NCBI GenBank assembly: GCA_028375605.1
Contig: JAONGR010000014.1
Location: forward strand, 1 to 38,538
DNA from: Arcobacteraceae bacterium
Lineage (GTDB): Bacteria; Campylobacterota; Campylobacteria; Campylobacterales; Arcobacteraceae
DNA: 38,538 nt
Reading direction: 5' to 3'
Part shown: piece by piece, positions 25,121-34,602 of the stretch
Layout of the letters: every line of letters starts with the position of its first letter
Position numbering within the stretch: the stretch's first letter is position 1
Translations under genes and position numbers: made by a program
Notes under the pieces: model-generated
Told to the model about the DNA's origin: nothing
Database searches by the model: none
The model's input: the letters and a program-made list of their open reading frames with translations, nothing else

Positions 25121-27266
25121 ATTTTTAACAACAATTAAATCTATCAATACCATTGATGGTGCGATAGATTTTTTAAAATCAAATTTTGATTTTACACAAA
25201 GTGTTAAAAAAGCACTTACCTATTCAATCGAGTCCCACAAAACACAATTTCGTAAAAGTGGTGAACCATATGTAGTTCATCCTATACTTGTTGCTACAAT
25301 AACTGCACACTATAGTAATGATGAACATATGGTTATATCAGCACTTCTTCATGATGTCGTAGAAGATACGGATGTTACGATCTCAGAAATACAGAAAGAA
25401 TTTGGAACAGATGTTTCTTGTATTGTAGATGGTCTAACCAAAATTGTAGAGATCAGAGAACATGAATTAAGTGCATCAGGTGATGAAAAAAAACTTTTAT
25501 CTTCTGCTTTGACATTTAGGAAAATGCTAATCGCTTCAATCAAAGATGTTAGAATTATGGTTGTTAAATTATGTGATAGACTGCATAATATGTTAACTCT
25601 TAGCGCTTTAAGTCCAGCTAAACAGAGGAAAATTTCGGAAGAAACATTAGTTGTATATGCTCCAATTGCACATCGTTTAGGAATATCTACAATAAAAAAT
25701 GTACTTGAAGATTTATCTTTTTCTTTTCTTTTTCCTGAAGAGTATTTAAAAATTGATCAACATATCAAAGAATTTCAACAAAAAACACAATTAAATTTAA
25801 ATAATTTTTTATCAAGTACAAAGATGTTATTAGAAAAAAATGGGTATTTGAATAGTGATATTAAAATATATAGTAGGGTTAAACATTATTATTCTATATA
25901 TTTAAAAATGCAACGAAAAGGTGTCAGTATAGATGAGGTATTAGACCTTTATGCAATAAGAATTTTGGTAAAAGAACCTATTGATTGTTATAATGTTTTA
26001 GGGATTGTCCATATCAATTATAAGCCATTGGTTGCTAGATTTAAAGACTATATCTCTGTACCAAAAGAAAATGGTTACCAAACGGTACATTCAACAATTT
26101 TCTCAAATTCTAAAATATACGAAGTACAAATACGAACTTTTGATATGCATGACATAGCTGAGTATGGTGTTGCTGCACATTGGATATATAAAAATGGTGG
26201 AAATACATCAAAAGGACCAAATTTAGATTGGTTACATTCTTTAGCAACTAACGATGAAAATGTGGAAGAGTTTTATAATGATGCAAAGCAAGATTTATAC
26301 AGTGAAGACATTGTAGTTTATTCTCCAAAAGGCGAAATTTTTACGCTTCCTCGAGGTGCTACTGCTTATGATTTTGCTTATAGTATACATACTGATGTTG
26401 GAAATAAAGCAATTCAAGCTAATATAAATAAAATAAAAAAACCCTTATTAACACAGTTAAGAAGCGGTGATATTGTATCAATTATGACAGGGGAAGAAGT
26501 TATTCCTAGGTGTACATGGCAAGATATGGTAAAAACTACTAAAGCTATTAAATCGATTAAGACATTATGTCATAGTCGTTTAAATAATATAGATAAACTA
26601 ACAAGTAGAAATATAATGAATACTATCTTTTCTCGGTATAAAAATTCTATATTAGATGAAGTGGAAGAAAGTACTTTACATAACTTACAAAAAATAGTAT
26701 ATAATCTTGATCATCTTAAGAATATAAAAAAATTATTATTAGATCATGTAAGAAAAAAAGATGGACTAATAGCTCGATTTAAAATAAAGACTTTAAATCT
26801 TAAAAGAATTCAATTTGATAACGTTTTAGTATATTCAAATTTTAGTATAAATTCTGTATCATTTGACCATTGTTGTCATCCTAAAGTTGGTGATGATATT
26901 GTTGCACTTAAAGAATCAAAAGATGTTATAGTTCATCATAAAATGTGTGAAACTGCATATAGAAAAATTAAAGAAGACACTCAAATGCTTTATTGTGATT
27001 GGGTAAAAGATAAATTTTATAAATATAAAATGGTAGTGAGTATCCCTAGTGTTAGAGGAGAAATTGCTAAATTATTAAAACATTTATCAGTAGATCATGA
27101 AGCTACAATTTTATTTATAGAATATGGGAAAGATCAATATGCTACACATCAATACTGTAGTATAGATTTTGAAATTAAAAATGATAATAAACAAGAAGTT
27201 AGAGAATTAATAGAACAAAAGGCAAAGGTAATCGAATTTTATTTAAATATAGATGCCTACAAATAG
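25104..27266 (+). CDS. spoT: bifunctional (p)ppGpp synthetase/hydrolase
   Basis: Controls the stringent response. The hydrolase HD domain is intact (HPILVA, LLHDVVEDTDV near residues 75-95). The synthetase domain has RVKHYYSIYLKM, the DLYAIRILV strand and QIRTFDMHDIAEYGVAAHW. TGS (VYSPKGEIFTLPRGATAYDFAY) and a C-terminal ACT-like region follow. Length 720. The start overlaps rpoZ; TTG 25104, ATG 25107 and TTG 25113 are all in frame and the choice is open, since no good ribosome binding site decides it. Probably the only long RelA/SpoT enzyme in the cell, as in other Campylobacterota. Confidence 0.95.
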   Translation: MMVLNKFLTTIKSINTIDGAIDFLKSNFDFTQSVKKALTYSIESHKTQFRKSGEPYVVHPILVATITAHYSNDEHMVISALLHDVVEDTDVTISEIQKEFGTDVSCIVDGLTKIVEIREHELSASGDEKKLLSSALTFRKMLIASIKDVRIMVVKLCDRLHNMLTLSALSPAKQRKISEETLVVYAPIAHRLGISTIKNVLEDLSFSFLFPEEYLKIDQHIKEFQQKTQLNLNNFLSSTKMLLEKNGYLNSDIKIYSRVKHYYSIYLKMQRKGVSIDEVLDLYAIRILVKEPIDCYNVLGIVHINYKPLVARFKDYISVPKENGYQTVHSTIFSNSKIYEVQIRTFDMHDIAEYGVAAHWIYKNGGNTSKGPNLDWLHSLATNDENVEEFYNDAKQDLYSEDIVVYSPKGEIFTLPRGATAYDFAYSIHTDVGNKAIQANINKIKKPLLTQLRSGDIVSIMTGEEVIPRCTWQDMVKTTKAIKSIKTLCHSRLNNIDKLTSRNIMNTIFSRYKNSILDEVEESTLHNLQKIVYNLDHLKNIKKLLLDHVRKKDGLIARFKIKTLNLKRIQFDNVLVYSNFSINSVSFDHCCHPKVGDDIVALKESKDVIVHHKMCETAYRKIKEDTQMLYCDWVKDKFYKYKMVVSIPSVRGEIAKLLKHLSVDHEATILFIEYGKDQYATHQYCSIDFEIKNDNKQEVRELIEQKAKVIEFYLNIDAYK

Positions 27267-27273
27267 GAAAGTT

Positions 27274-28482
27274 ATGGAAATTAAGATAAAAGAAGCAATG
27301 GAAGAGATCACGAGAGGATCTTCTGAGATAATAGATGATACAAGACTTGAAAAATTATTAAGAAATTTTTATGAAAATGGTGAAAACTTTTATGTAAAAG
27401 CTGGTTTTGATCCTACAGCTCCTGATTTACATTTAGGTCATACTGTATTATTACAAAAACTATCAGTATTCCAAAAATATGGTGGAGTTGTGCAGTTTCT
27501 TATTGGTGACTTTACTGCTATGATTGGAGATCCTACTGGAAAAAGTGCTACAAGAAAAGTATTAACAAAAGAGGATGTTTTACGAAATATAGAAAGTTAT
27601 ACAACACAGGCTTTTAAAATCTTAGACGAAGATAAAACAAACGTAGTATTTAATAATGACTGGTTAAAAGAGCTGGGTACTTCTGGTATCCTTCAACTTG
27701 CATCAAATTTAACAGTTGCAAGAATGTTAGAACGAGATGATTTTTCAAAAAGATATTCATCAAATACTCCAATTGCAGTAAGTGAATTTATGTATCCTTT
27801 ACTTCAGGGTTATGATAGCGTTCATTTAAAATCTGATATTGAAATAGGTGGAACTGATCAAAAGTTTAATCTTTTAATGGGTAGACAACTACAAAAAGCA
27901 TATGATATTAAAAAGCAACAAGTTGTAATGATGATGCCAATATTAGAAGGTTTAGATGGTGTTCAAAAGATGTCAAAATCTTTAGGAAACTATATAGGTG
28001 TAACTGATGAACCAAATGATATGTTTGGAAAAGTTTTAAGTATCTCTGATATTTTAATGTGGAGATATTTTGAACTAATCTCTTCAAAAAGCTTAAAAGA
28101 GATTGAAGAGATTAAAAATGGTGTAGAAAATAAAACTTTACACCCTAAGAAAATAAAAGAATTATTAGCAATTGAAATTGTTAATAGATTTCATGGAATT
28201 GGAAAAGGCGAAATTGCTGCTGAAGAATTTAGTAAAATATTTGCTAAAAAAGATGTACCAACCCAAATGAAAGAGTTTACTCTTGAAAATGGAATAGGTA
28301 TTTTACAAGCAATGGTTGAGTGTTCTTTAGTGCCATCTGTATCTCAAGCACGTCGAGATATGAAAGGTGGAGCAGTAAAAATTGATCAAGTGAAAATAGA
28401 AGACGATAAATATTGCTTTGAATCAGGAGAGTTTGTTTTACAAAAAGGTAAAAAGAACTTCGTAAAAGTAATAGTAAAATAA
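27274..28482 (+). CDS. tyrS: tyrosyl-tRNA synthetase
   Basis: Class I synthetase charging tRNA-Tyr. HIGH motif appears as HLGH at 53-56, KMSKS at 232-236, and a C-terminal S4 RNA-binding domain (about 335-400). I place the start at ATG 27274, giving 402 residues, because AGGA lies five bases upstream and spoT ends just before; an in-frame ATG at 27253 within spoT lacks such a site. The order spoT-tyrS is conserved in Campylobacter. Confidence 0.95.
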   Translation: MEIKIKEAMEEITRGSSEIIDDTRLEKLLRNFYENGENFYVKAGFDPTAPDLHLGHTVLLQKLSVFQKYGGVVQFLIGDFTAMIGDPTGKSATRKVLTKEDVLRNIESYTTQAFKILDEDKTNVVFNNDWLKELGTSGILQLASNLTVARMLERDDFSKRYSSNTPIAVSEFMYPLLQGYDSVHLKSDIEIGGTDQKFNLLMGRQLQKAYDIKKQQVVMMMPILEGLDGVQKMSKSLGNYIGVTDEPNDMFGKVLSISDILMWRYFELISSKSLKEIEEIKNGVENKTLHPKKIKELLAIEIVNRFHGIGKGEIAAEEFSKIFAKKDVPTQMKEFTLENGIGILQAMVECSLVPSVSQARRDMKGGAVKIDQVKIEDDKYCFESGEFVLQKGKKNFVKVIVK

Positions 28483-28495
28483 GCAGAGGTATAAT

Positions 28496-29578
28496 ATGAA
28501 AATAGGTAAATACGAAATTGAAAAACCAATTATTCAAGGTGGAATGGGTGTTGGAATTAGTTGGGACCAACTAGCTGGAAATGTTAGTAAAGAAGGTGGT
28601 CTTGGTGTTATCTCTTCTGTCGGAACTGGTTACTATAAAAATAAAAGTGAAAATGTTCATATTGTATTAAGAAAAGACAAACCAAAAGATGTTATGAACT
28701 TCTACTCAAGAGAATCATTTTTTGAAATTGTAGAAAATGCAAGAAAAATATGTGGTGATGCACCAATTGCATGTAATATATTATATGCTTGTAATGATTA
28801 TGGAAGAATGGTAAAAGACGCGTGTGAGGCAGGAATTAATATCATAATTACTGGTGCAGGTCTTCCTACAAATATGCCAGAATTTACAAAAGACTTTCCT
28901 GATGTTGCATTAGTCCCTATTGTTAGTTCAGCACGTGCATTAAAGCTTATTTGTAAAAAATGGAAAAAATATGACAGAATTCCAGACGCAATTATTGTTG
29001 AAGGTCCATTAAGTGGTGGGCATCAAGGTTTTAAATATGAAGACTGTTTCAAAGATGAGTTTCAGTTAGAAAAAATTGTTCCTCCTGTTATTGAAGAAGC
29101 AAAAAACTGGGGAGAAGATATTCCTATTATTGCAGCTGGTGGAGTTTGGGATAAAAATGATATTGATAAATATATCGACATGGGTTGTACTGGTGTACAA
29201 ATGGCAACAAGATTTATTGGAACATTTGAATGTGACGCGCATACTACATTAAAAAATGTATTATTAGATGCAAAAGAAGAAGATATAAAATTAGGAAAAT
29301 CTCCTGTTGGATTACCTGCTAGAAGAGTTGTAACTAAGTTACAAGCTGACATAGAAAATAATACAGCTCCAAAAGTACAATGTATTTCAAACTGTGTAGC
29401 ACCTTGTAACAGAGGAGTAGAAGCAAAAGCTGTTGGATACTGTATTGCAGATAGATTAGGTGCCGCATACGAAGGTGATTTAGATACAGGACTTTTTTTC
29501 ACTGGTTCAAATGGATATAGACTTAATAAAATCATATCTGTTCATGAATTAATGGAAAAACTTACTAACGGCGAGTAG
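28496..29578 (+). CDS. nitronate monooxygenase-like FMN protein
   Basis: TIM-barrel flavoprotein of the 2-nitropropane dioxygenase/nitronate monooxygenase family. Features: PIIQGGMGVGIS at the N-terminus, VEGPLSGGHQG as part of the FMN/active-site region, IIAAGGVWD and TGVQMATRFIGT for phosphate binding. Near the C-terminus three cysteines are spaced four apart (CISNCVAPC), with another in GYCIADR, and the family ending GLFFTGSNGYR is present. Length 360. FabK-type enoyl-ACP reductases share the fold, but the C-terminal part fits the nitronate branch. It sits 13 bases after tyrS in the same run. Confidence 0.82.
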   Translation: MKIGKYEIEKPIIQGGMGVGISWDQLAGNVSKEGGLGVISSVGTGYYKNKSENVHIVLRKDKPKDVMNFYSRESFFEIVENARKICGDAPIACNILYACNDYGRMVKDACEAGINIIITGAGLPTNMPEFTKDFPDVALVPIVSSARALKLICKKWKKYDRIPDAIIVEGPLSGGHQGFKYEDCFKDEFQLEKIVPPVIEEAKNWGEDIPIIAAGGVWDKNDIDKYIDMGCTGVQMATRFIGTFECDAHTTLKNVLLDAKEEDIKLGKSPVGLPARRVVTKLQADIENNTAPKVQCISNCVAPCNRGVEAKAVGYCIADRLGAAYEGDLDTGLFFTGSNGYRLNKIISVHELMEKLTNGE

Positions 29579-29580
29579 TA

Positions 29581-30963
29581 TTGAAAATAGTAGTAAAAAC
29601 ATTTATAATTATATGTATATTATTTCAATCTGTTTTTGCTGTTGATAGTAAATACTACAAAGATAAATTCACGACAACTAAGAAATTGTATCTTGGTTCA
29701 ATTATGGCTAGTGATAAAGAAAAAGAGATTCTTTATTTAAAAAAACTAGTTATATATGGTGATAAATTAAATATAAGTACTTTAAAATATAAAAGAGAAC
29801 TCAATCGTTTAGATAATAAATCCGTAATAAAAAATACCACTAAATCTGTACTGCCAAAAAAATATACAATTAAATCTGTATATCAATCAAAAAATAGCAT
29901 TATAATAAATTTTAATAAAAAGATTAATAATTCATTTATTGATTTTAAAGAATTAAAAGAAAAAAATAAATATCACGATGAATTTTATATTAAAGGTAAT
30001 TTTAAAGATGCAAGTCCAACAAAACTTACTATTTCTGGTGTAGATAAAATAAGCATATTTCAAAAAAATAGTAATGTATTAGGTTTAGTTTTTAAACATA
30101 GAACTAATCTTAAAACCATCTATATTGTTAATAGAAAACAAATTATTATTAAAGTACTAAATCTTAAAAAGAGTAAAAAAAATGAAATAATAAAGAAAGT
30201 ACAAAAAACAAAATCTAAAGCAAAAACAAAAGTTATTAAGAAAAAAGTAAAAGTAATTAATACTAATGTTTTGTATCCTTCTAAAAAAACTGTTGTTATT
30301 GATGCAGGACATGGAGGAAGGGATGGTGGAGCTAGTTTTGGTAAAAAAAGATTAGAAAAAAATATCTCATTAAAAATAAGTAAATATGTAAAAGAAGAGT
30401 TACAACGTAAAGGATTTAAAGTTTTCTTAACTCGAACTAGTGATAAATACGTGAAGTTATCTAGTCGAACTAAATATGCAAATAGTAAGCATGCTGATAT
30501 GTTTATCTCAATTCATGCAAATGCCGCACCGAAAAAGAGTGCAAAAAAAGCTCACGGTATAGAATCTTATTTCTTATCTCCAGCAAGAAGTGCACGTGCA
30601 AAAAGAGTTGCTGCACTCGAAAATAAGGGTGATATGACAGGTATGGGTTGGAGTAGTAAAGATTCATTACTTACGATTCTAAATCGTGCTAAAATTACAG
30701 CAGCAAATAAAATGGCAATAGATATTCAGAGAAATATGCTCTATAATTTACGAAATCAATATGGTAAAAGTAATATCCGTGATGGTGGAGTTAGAGAAGG
30801 TCCATTTTGGGTTCTAGTAGGTGCTCAAATGCCATCAGTTCTTGTTGAAGTTGGTTATATAACCCATCCGACTGAAGGCTATAGAATATCTACAACTAGA
30901 TATCAAAAATTGATTGCAAATGGTATCGCAAATGGTGTTGAGAGTTACTTTAGAAAGAATTAA
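29581..30963 (+). CDS. N-acetylmuramoyl-L-alanine amidase
   Basis: Periplasmic zinc amidase that cuts peptide side chains from peptidoglycan during cell separation. A signal peptide (about 1-20) leads to an N-terminal region with an AMIN-like targeting domain (about 90-200), a Lys-rich linker and an Amidase_3 domain (about 236-458). Zinc and catalytic residues are His244 in DAGHGG, Glu259, His312 in SIHANA and Glu423 in LVEVGY. Start is TTG, directly after the preceding stop. An amidase also follows tyrS in Campylobacter, with one gene between. Confidence 0.92.
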   Translation: MKIVVKTFIIICILFQSVFAVDSKYYKDKFTTTKKLYLGSIMASDKEKEILYLKKLVIYGDKLNISTLKYKRELNRLDNKSVIKNTTKSVLPKKYTIKSVYQSKNSIIINFNKKINNSFIDFKELKEKNKYHDEFYIKGNFKDASPTKLTISGVDKISIFQKNSNVLGLVFKHRTNLKTIYIVNRKQIIIKVLNLKKSKKNEIIKKVQKTKSKAKTKVIKKKVKVINTNVLYPSKKTVVIDAGHGGRDGGASFGKKRLEKNISLKISKYVKEELQRKGFKVFLTRTSDKYVKLSSRTKYANSKHADMFISIHANAAPKKSAKKAHGIESYFLSPARSARAKRVAALENKGDMTGMGWSSKDSLLTILNRAKITAANKMAIDIQRNMLYNLRNQYGKSNIRDGGVREGPFWVLVGAQMPSVLVEVGYITHPTEGYRISTTRYQKLIANGIANGVESYFRKN

Positions 30964-30995
30964 ATTAATTTAACCATAATTTAATAAAAATTCAC

Positions 30996-31001
30996 TATAA
31001 T
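30996..31001 (+). promoter_or_regulatory. -10 box for rplY-pth
   Basis: Perfect TATAAT (CACTATAATACGC) 29 bases before the rplY ATG; the ribosome binding site AAGGAAA follows. Confidence 0.6.
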
Positions 31002-31030
31002 ACGCAATTAAATTAAAACAAGGAAACACA

Positions 31031-31567
31031 ATGTTACAAGGTATACTTAGAGATAGTATCGTAAAACAATCGACAAAACAACTAAGACGAGATGGTTATC
31101 TAATTGCTAACATTTATGGAAAAGGTTGCGAAAATATCAATGCAGCTTTCAAATTAAATGACTATATTAGATTTTTAAAAGCTAAAGAAACAATAGCTTT
31201 CGATGTAGAAGTAGCAGGAACAACTTATAAAGTTGTAGTTCAAGAATATCAAAAACACCCAGTTACATCAACATTAGTTCATGTTGACTTAATGATTGCA
31301 CAACCAGGTGTAAGAACTAATTATTATGTACCAGTTACAACAGAAGGTACACCTATTGGTCTTAAAAATAAAGGTTTATTATCTTTCCATAGAAATAGAG
31401 TTGCAGTTAAATGTGCAATTGAAAACTTACCTGAAAAATTCCATTTCAACGTAACAGACTTAGATGTTGGTGGTAACTACTTAGTAAGAGATATCGAATT
31501 ACCAACAGGTGTTGAGTGTTTCTTAGATCCAAGAGTACCAATCGTTGGTGTGATTAAAGCTAAATAG
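31031..31567 (+). CDS. rplY: 50S ribosomal protein L25 (CTC form)
   Basis: Binds 5S rRNA in the large subunit. 178 residues, the long form: an N-terminal L25 domain (about 1-90, with [15 protein letters not shown]) and a C-terminal TL5/CTC domain ([31 protein letters not shown]). Strong AAGGAAA before the ATG and a TATAAT promoter. pth and an LptF/LptG-type permease follow, the same order as in Campylobacter. Confidence 0.95.
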   Translation: MLQGILRDSIVKQSTKQLRRDGYLIANIYGKGCENINAAFKLNDYIRFLKAKETIAFDVEVAGTTYKVVVQEYQKHPVTSTLVHVDLMIAQPGVRTNYYVPVTTEGTPIGLKNKGLLSFHRNRVAVKCAIENLPEKFHFNVTDLDVGGNYLVRDIELPTGVECFLDPRVPIVGVIKAK

Positions 31568-31583
31568 TACAAAGTTTAAACGA

Positions 31584-32144
31584 ATGTACTTAATCTCTGG
31601 ACTTGGTAACCCAGGTGATAAATATAAAAAAACCAGACATAATATTGGATTTTTAGTTATTGATGAAATAACTAGAAATCTATCATCTTCAAATATAAAC
31701 AATTCAAATTTTCAAGCATCAGTTCAAAAACATATGTCAGACCTATATGTTAAACCACAAACATTTATGAATGCTTCTGGCGAATCTGTTATTAGTATTG
31801 TAGATTATTATGATATTCCAAATGAAAATATTATAATAATACACGATGATTTAGATCTACCTTTTGGTACAGTTAAATTCAAAATTGGTGGTGGACACGG
31901 TGGACATAACGGTTTACGTTCTATTGATAGTCATATAGGTAAAGATTATATCCGTATACGAATTGGAATTGGTAAACCAGAAAATAAGGCTGATGTTGCA
32001 AATTATGTATTATCAGATTTTTCTAAAGAAGAATTTACTGAACTAGATATGATTATTAATCATGTTATTAAATCTATTGATGCACTAAAAAAATCAACAA
32101 TAGAAGAGGTGAAATCTACCTTCACAATAAAAGCTAAAAATTGA
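31584..32144 (+). CDS. pth: peptidyl-tRNA hydrolase
   Basis: Releases tRNA from peptidyl-tRNAs that drop off the ribosome. Catalytic His19 in KTRHNIGF with Asn10 in GLGNPGD, the VKPQTFMNASG segment and HDDLDLPFGTVKFKIGGGHGGHNGLRS with the conserved Asp. Length 186 is typical. The ATG has no clear ribosome binding site and follows rplY by 16 bases. The stop TGA overlaps the TTG start of the next gene. Confidence 0.96.
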   Translation: MYLISGLGNPGDKYKKTRHNIGFLVIDEITRNLSSSNINNSNFQASVQKHMSDLYVKPQTFMNASGESVISIVDYYDIPNENIIIIHDDLDLPFGTVKFKIGGGHGGHNGLRSIDSHIGKDYIRIRIGIGKPENKADVANYVLSDFSKEEFTELDMIINHVIKSIDALKKSTIEEVKSTFTIKAKN

Positions 32145-33205
32145 AAATAATTACTAAATACTTATTGAGTAAATATATAAAATATTTTTTTATTATTTTA
32201 ATCTCATTGGAACTATTTTTTGTAGGTATTGATTTGCTTCAGTATTTTACTCGATTACCAAACTCTGCAAACCTCCAACTTTTGTATGTAATATATAATG
32301 TATTTTTTACTCTTACTATTACGTTACCTTTATCATTAGTTTTTGGTTGGATTGTAACTCTTACCTTTTTAATTAAAGATAATGCTTTGGTAAGTTTTTA
32401 TGCTTTAGGTATATCAAAAAAAGAGATACTAGTACCTATATTATTAATTAGTACATTATTTACCTTTATATTAATTGCCTTGCAAAGTACACCTCTAGCA
32501 TATTCGTATGAGGAAAGAAATAAGATTCTTCAAAATAGATATTTTGTAAATGAACAAGATAATATTTTTTTAAAATACAATGAATATTTTGTGTACTTTA
32601 AAAAACTATATCCAATTGAAAAAAAAGCTGTTGGAATCCATATTTTTAAAACAAAAGATAATGATGTTGTTGAAACTATAGTTGGTGAAAAAGCATTTTA
32701 TCAAAATAATAAATGGTATGTAATTAATACAAAAATTACACAAAAACCAACAAATATTAATTGGAATAGTTCAAAATTGGATGTTTCTTATGAAAAATTT
32801 TTATATACTCTTGAAGGATTTGAACCGAAAATAATTAGCAATGTATATAAAGGTAAAGCGCAATATTCAGTCATAGATGCTGTACGAGCAATTTTATTAT
32901 TGGATATCCAAGAGTTTAATACAAATAAAATTAAAGCTATTTTATATTCTCAAGTAGTTATGCCATTTTTTGTATTGCCATTGATAGTATTGATTTTTAT
33001 ATATACGACACCTAGTAGTAGGTTTTTTAATAGTGCATTATTTATTTCAGGAATGATATTTTTAAGTTTATCTGTTTGGGGTATTTTATTTTTACTACAA
33101 AAACTTGCATTAGGAAGTATACTTTTAGCAGAAATAGCTATAATTGTTCCTGTAATTTTATTTTTTATTATTGCTTATATTCTTTATAATAAAAAAATCT
33201 CGTAA
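32141..33205 (+). CDS. LptF/LptG-family permease
   Basis: Inner-membrane protein of the YjgP/YjgQ family, which with LptB extracts lipopolysaccharide and passes it to LptC. The layout fits: three N-terminal membrane helices (about 12-33, 50-76 and 96-118), a periplasmic beta domain of about 120 residues, and three C-terminal helices (about 268-350). Length 354. Start TTG overlaps the pth stop by four bases. LptF and LptG cannot be distinguished with confidence here; no partner permease is in the window. Confidence 0.85.
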   Translation: MKIITKYLLSKYIKYFFIILISLELFFVGIDLLQYFTRLPNSANLQLLYVIYNVFFTLTITLPLSLVFGWIVTLTFLIKDNALVSFYALGISKKEILVPILLISTLFTFILIALQSTPLAYSYEERNKILQNRYFVNEQDNIFLKYNEYFVYFKKLYPIEKKAVGIHIFKTKDNDVVETIVGEKAFYQNNKWYVINTKITQKPTNINWNSSKLDVSYEKFLYTLEGFEPKIISNVYKGKAQYSVIDAVRAILLLDIQEFNTNKIKAILYSQVVMPFFVLPLIVLIFIYTTPSSRFFNSALFISGMIFLSLSVWGILFLLQKLALGSILLAEIAIIVPVILFFIIAYILYNKKIS

Positions 33206-33223
33206 TTTACAAAAGGATTTATT

Positions 33224-33649
33224 TTGAAAAAAATAAAAGCTTATGGCATTTGTTTATATAAGAACACTGGAAACTCGATAGAGGTGCTTCTTTGTAAATC
33301 AGCCAATAGTAATGAACGTTGGGGTTTTCTTAAGGGTGTCGCTCATATTGATGAAGAACCTATAGAAGCTGCTCTACGTGAATTTCAAGAAGAATGTAAT
33401 ATCAAAATAAAAAAAGAAGAACTGGGTGATTTTTTTATTCAGAAAAATGAATTGAAAGATATTGGTATTTATCTTGTTGCCTATAATGAATCTTTAAATA
33501 AATACTTTCACAATGGTATTTTATATGAAAATAATTTATCAGAAGAAAATACCAATGTAGAATTTTTTAAAATTGATAAATTACCTCTAATTAAAAAGAA
33601 ACAAAAGTACTTAACTCAAGAGATTGTTAAATACTTCACGAAAGATTGA
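33224..33649 (+). CDS. NUDIX hydrolase
   Basis: Hydrolyses a nucleoside-diphosphate-linked substrate. The Nudix box runs from Gly38 (GVAHIDE, then REFQEECNI at 52-60); metal-binding Glu residues 53, 56 and 57 are present, but the late glycine of the motif is Asn59. Length 141. The start is TTG with AAAAGGA six bases before it. Substrate unknown; diadenosine tetraphosphate or an oxidised nucleotide are options by family. It lies 18 bases after the LptF/LptG-type gene. Confidence 0.88.
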   Translation: MKKIKAYGICLYKNTGNSIEVLLCKSANSNERWGFLKGVAHIDEEPIEAALREFQEECNIKIKKEELGDFFIQKNELKDIGIYLVAYNESLNKYFHNGILYENNLSEENTNVEFFKIDKLPLIKKKQKYLTQEIVKYFTKD

Positions 33650-33659
33650 TATCCTATCT

Positions 33660-33677
33660 AAAGAATATTATTCTTTT
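33660..33677. terminator. short hairpin between convergent genes
   Basis: Arms AAAGAAT (33660-33666) and ATTCTTT (33670-33676) with a 3-base loop, overlapping the end of the opposing lipoprotein gene. The stem is A/T rich and the following T run is short, so the call is moderate. Confidence 0.4.
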
Positions 33678-34138
33678 GTAAAAGTTGTAGAGATTGTATT
33701 AAATGTAGGATGTGTATATTTAATAGTTAATGTTTTATTTTGAACATTACTAAATGAGATGATTTTATATTTTGCCCAATCATTACGAAATGCTATATTT
33801 TTATATAGAGGGTTGTCTTTCTTTATTATCTGCGATGATATTGCTTTTTTGTCATTCAAGTAAATTTTAAAATCGTCTTCATTGTTATCAAAAACATATG
33901 TTCCTACAAGAAAATTTTGATTGTTGTTATTCCATTGTTCTTTATCTGTTGAGTTTAAATATGTTATATTAAAAAGACCATTGATAGTTTCTTTTTCTAC
34001 AGATTTAATCACTTTTGAGTATTGAACATTTTGTGCATATATTGCGTCTTTTTCAAATACCGATGTAGCTGACTGAGAACATCCAATTAAGACACTAGTA
34101 AATCCAAAGATTAAAATATTTTTTTTTATATTATTCAT
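33668..34138 (-). CDS. putative lipoprotein of unknown function
   Basis: 156 residues with a lipobox SVLIGC (Cys20) at the end of a hydrophobic signal sequence. The mature part is rich in beta-forming and Asn/Thr residues; I recognise no domain. The gene stands alone between the convergent NUDIX gene and the divergent Bat operon. No Shine-Dalgarno sequence precedes ATG 34138-34136; instead TACAAT (34146-34151) lies seven bases upstream, so the transcript may start almost at the ATG. Confidence 0.75.
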   Translation of the reverse strand: MNNIKKNILIFGFTSVLIGCSQSATSVFEKDAIYAQNVQYSKVIKSVEKETINGLFNITYLNSTDKEQWNNNNQNFLVGTYVFDNNEDDFKIYLNDKKAISSQIIKKDNPLYKNIAFRNDWAKYKIISFSNVQNKTLTIKYTHPTFNTISTTFTKE

Positions 34139-34215
34139 AAGTGGAATTGTACACTAATTTTGATAATATATCACTAATAAGTTTAAGAATTTTGAAATAA
34201 TATATATGGTGAGTA

Positions 34216-34602
34216 ATGATAAAAATACATGATATAAAACCTATTCTAGAGATACCCGATGTTAGTATCTACTTTTACTATATTTTAATTGTTTTAGCAT
34301 TTGTATCACTAGGAGTTGGAGTTTATTTTATTTACCAATTTATTAAGCCAAAAAAACAAACAAAAGAGATGAAGTATTATAAAATACTCCAAAATCTAGA
34401 GTTTAAAAATACAAAAGAAACTGCATATACTATTTCTAAATATGCTAATTACTTAGCAAAAGATGATAGACAAATACGTTTGCTTGAAGAGTTAAATAAC
34501 GATTTGTCTAGTTATAAATACAAAAAAGATATCGATCTCCAATTTAGCTCAAATATAAAAACAAAATTTAGTGTATTTATGGAAACCTTAGATGTTAGAT
34601 GA
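34216..34602 (+). CDS. membrane protein opening the Bat operon (DUF4381-like)
   Basis: 128 residues with one strong membrane helix (about 21-44) and a cytoplasmic Lys-rich part. Size and place match the small DUF4381-type protein found before the von Willebrand factor A (VWA) proteins in aerotolerance operons, but sequence similarity is too weak to be sure. GGTGAG precedes the ATG. It overlaps the next gene by 11 bases. The MoxR ATPase and DUF58 genes that normally precede it are not present in the 2 kb upstream. Confidence 0.65.
   Translation: MIKIHDIKPILEIPDVSIYFYYILIVLAFVSLGVGVYFIYQFIKPKKQTKEMKYYKILQNLEFKNTKETAYTISKYANYLAKDDRQIRLLEELNNDLSSYKYKKDIDLQFSSNIKTKFSVFMETLDVR

Noticed and set aside
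27253-27273. ATG at 27253 as the tyrS start
   Set aside because: It lies within spoT without a ribosome binding site; ATG 27274 follows AGGA and gives the usual 402 residues.
29062-29535. 157-codon open frame antisense to the nitronate monooxygenase-like gene
   Set aside because: A shadow of a well-supported coding gene; no ribosome binding site or recognisable product.
33224-33649. NUDIX protein as inactive because of Asn in place of the late glycine
   Set aside because: All metal-binding glutamates are present; this position varies in active family members.
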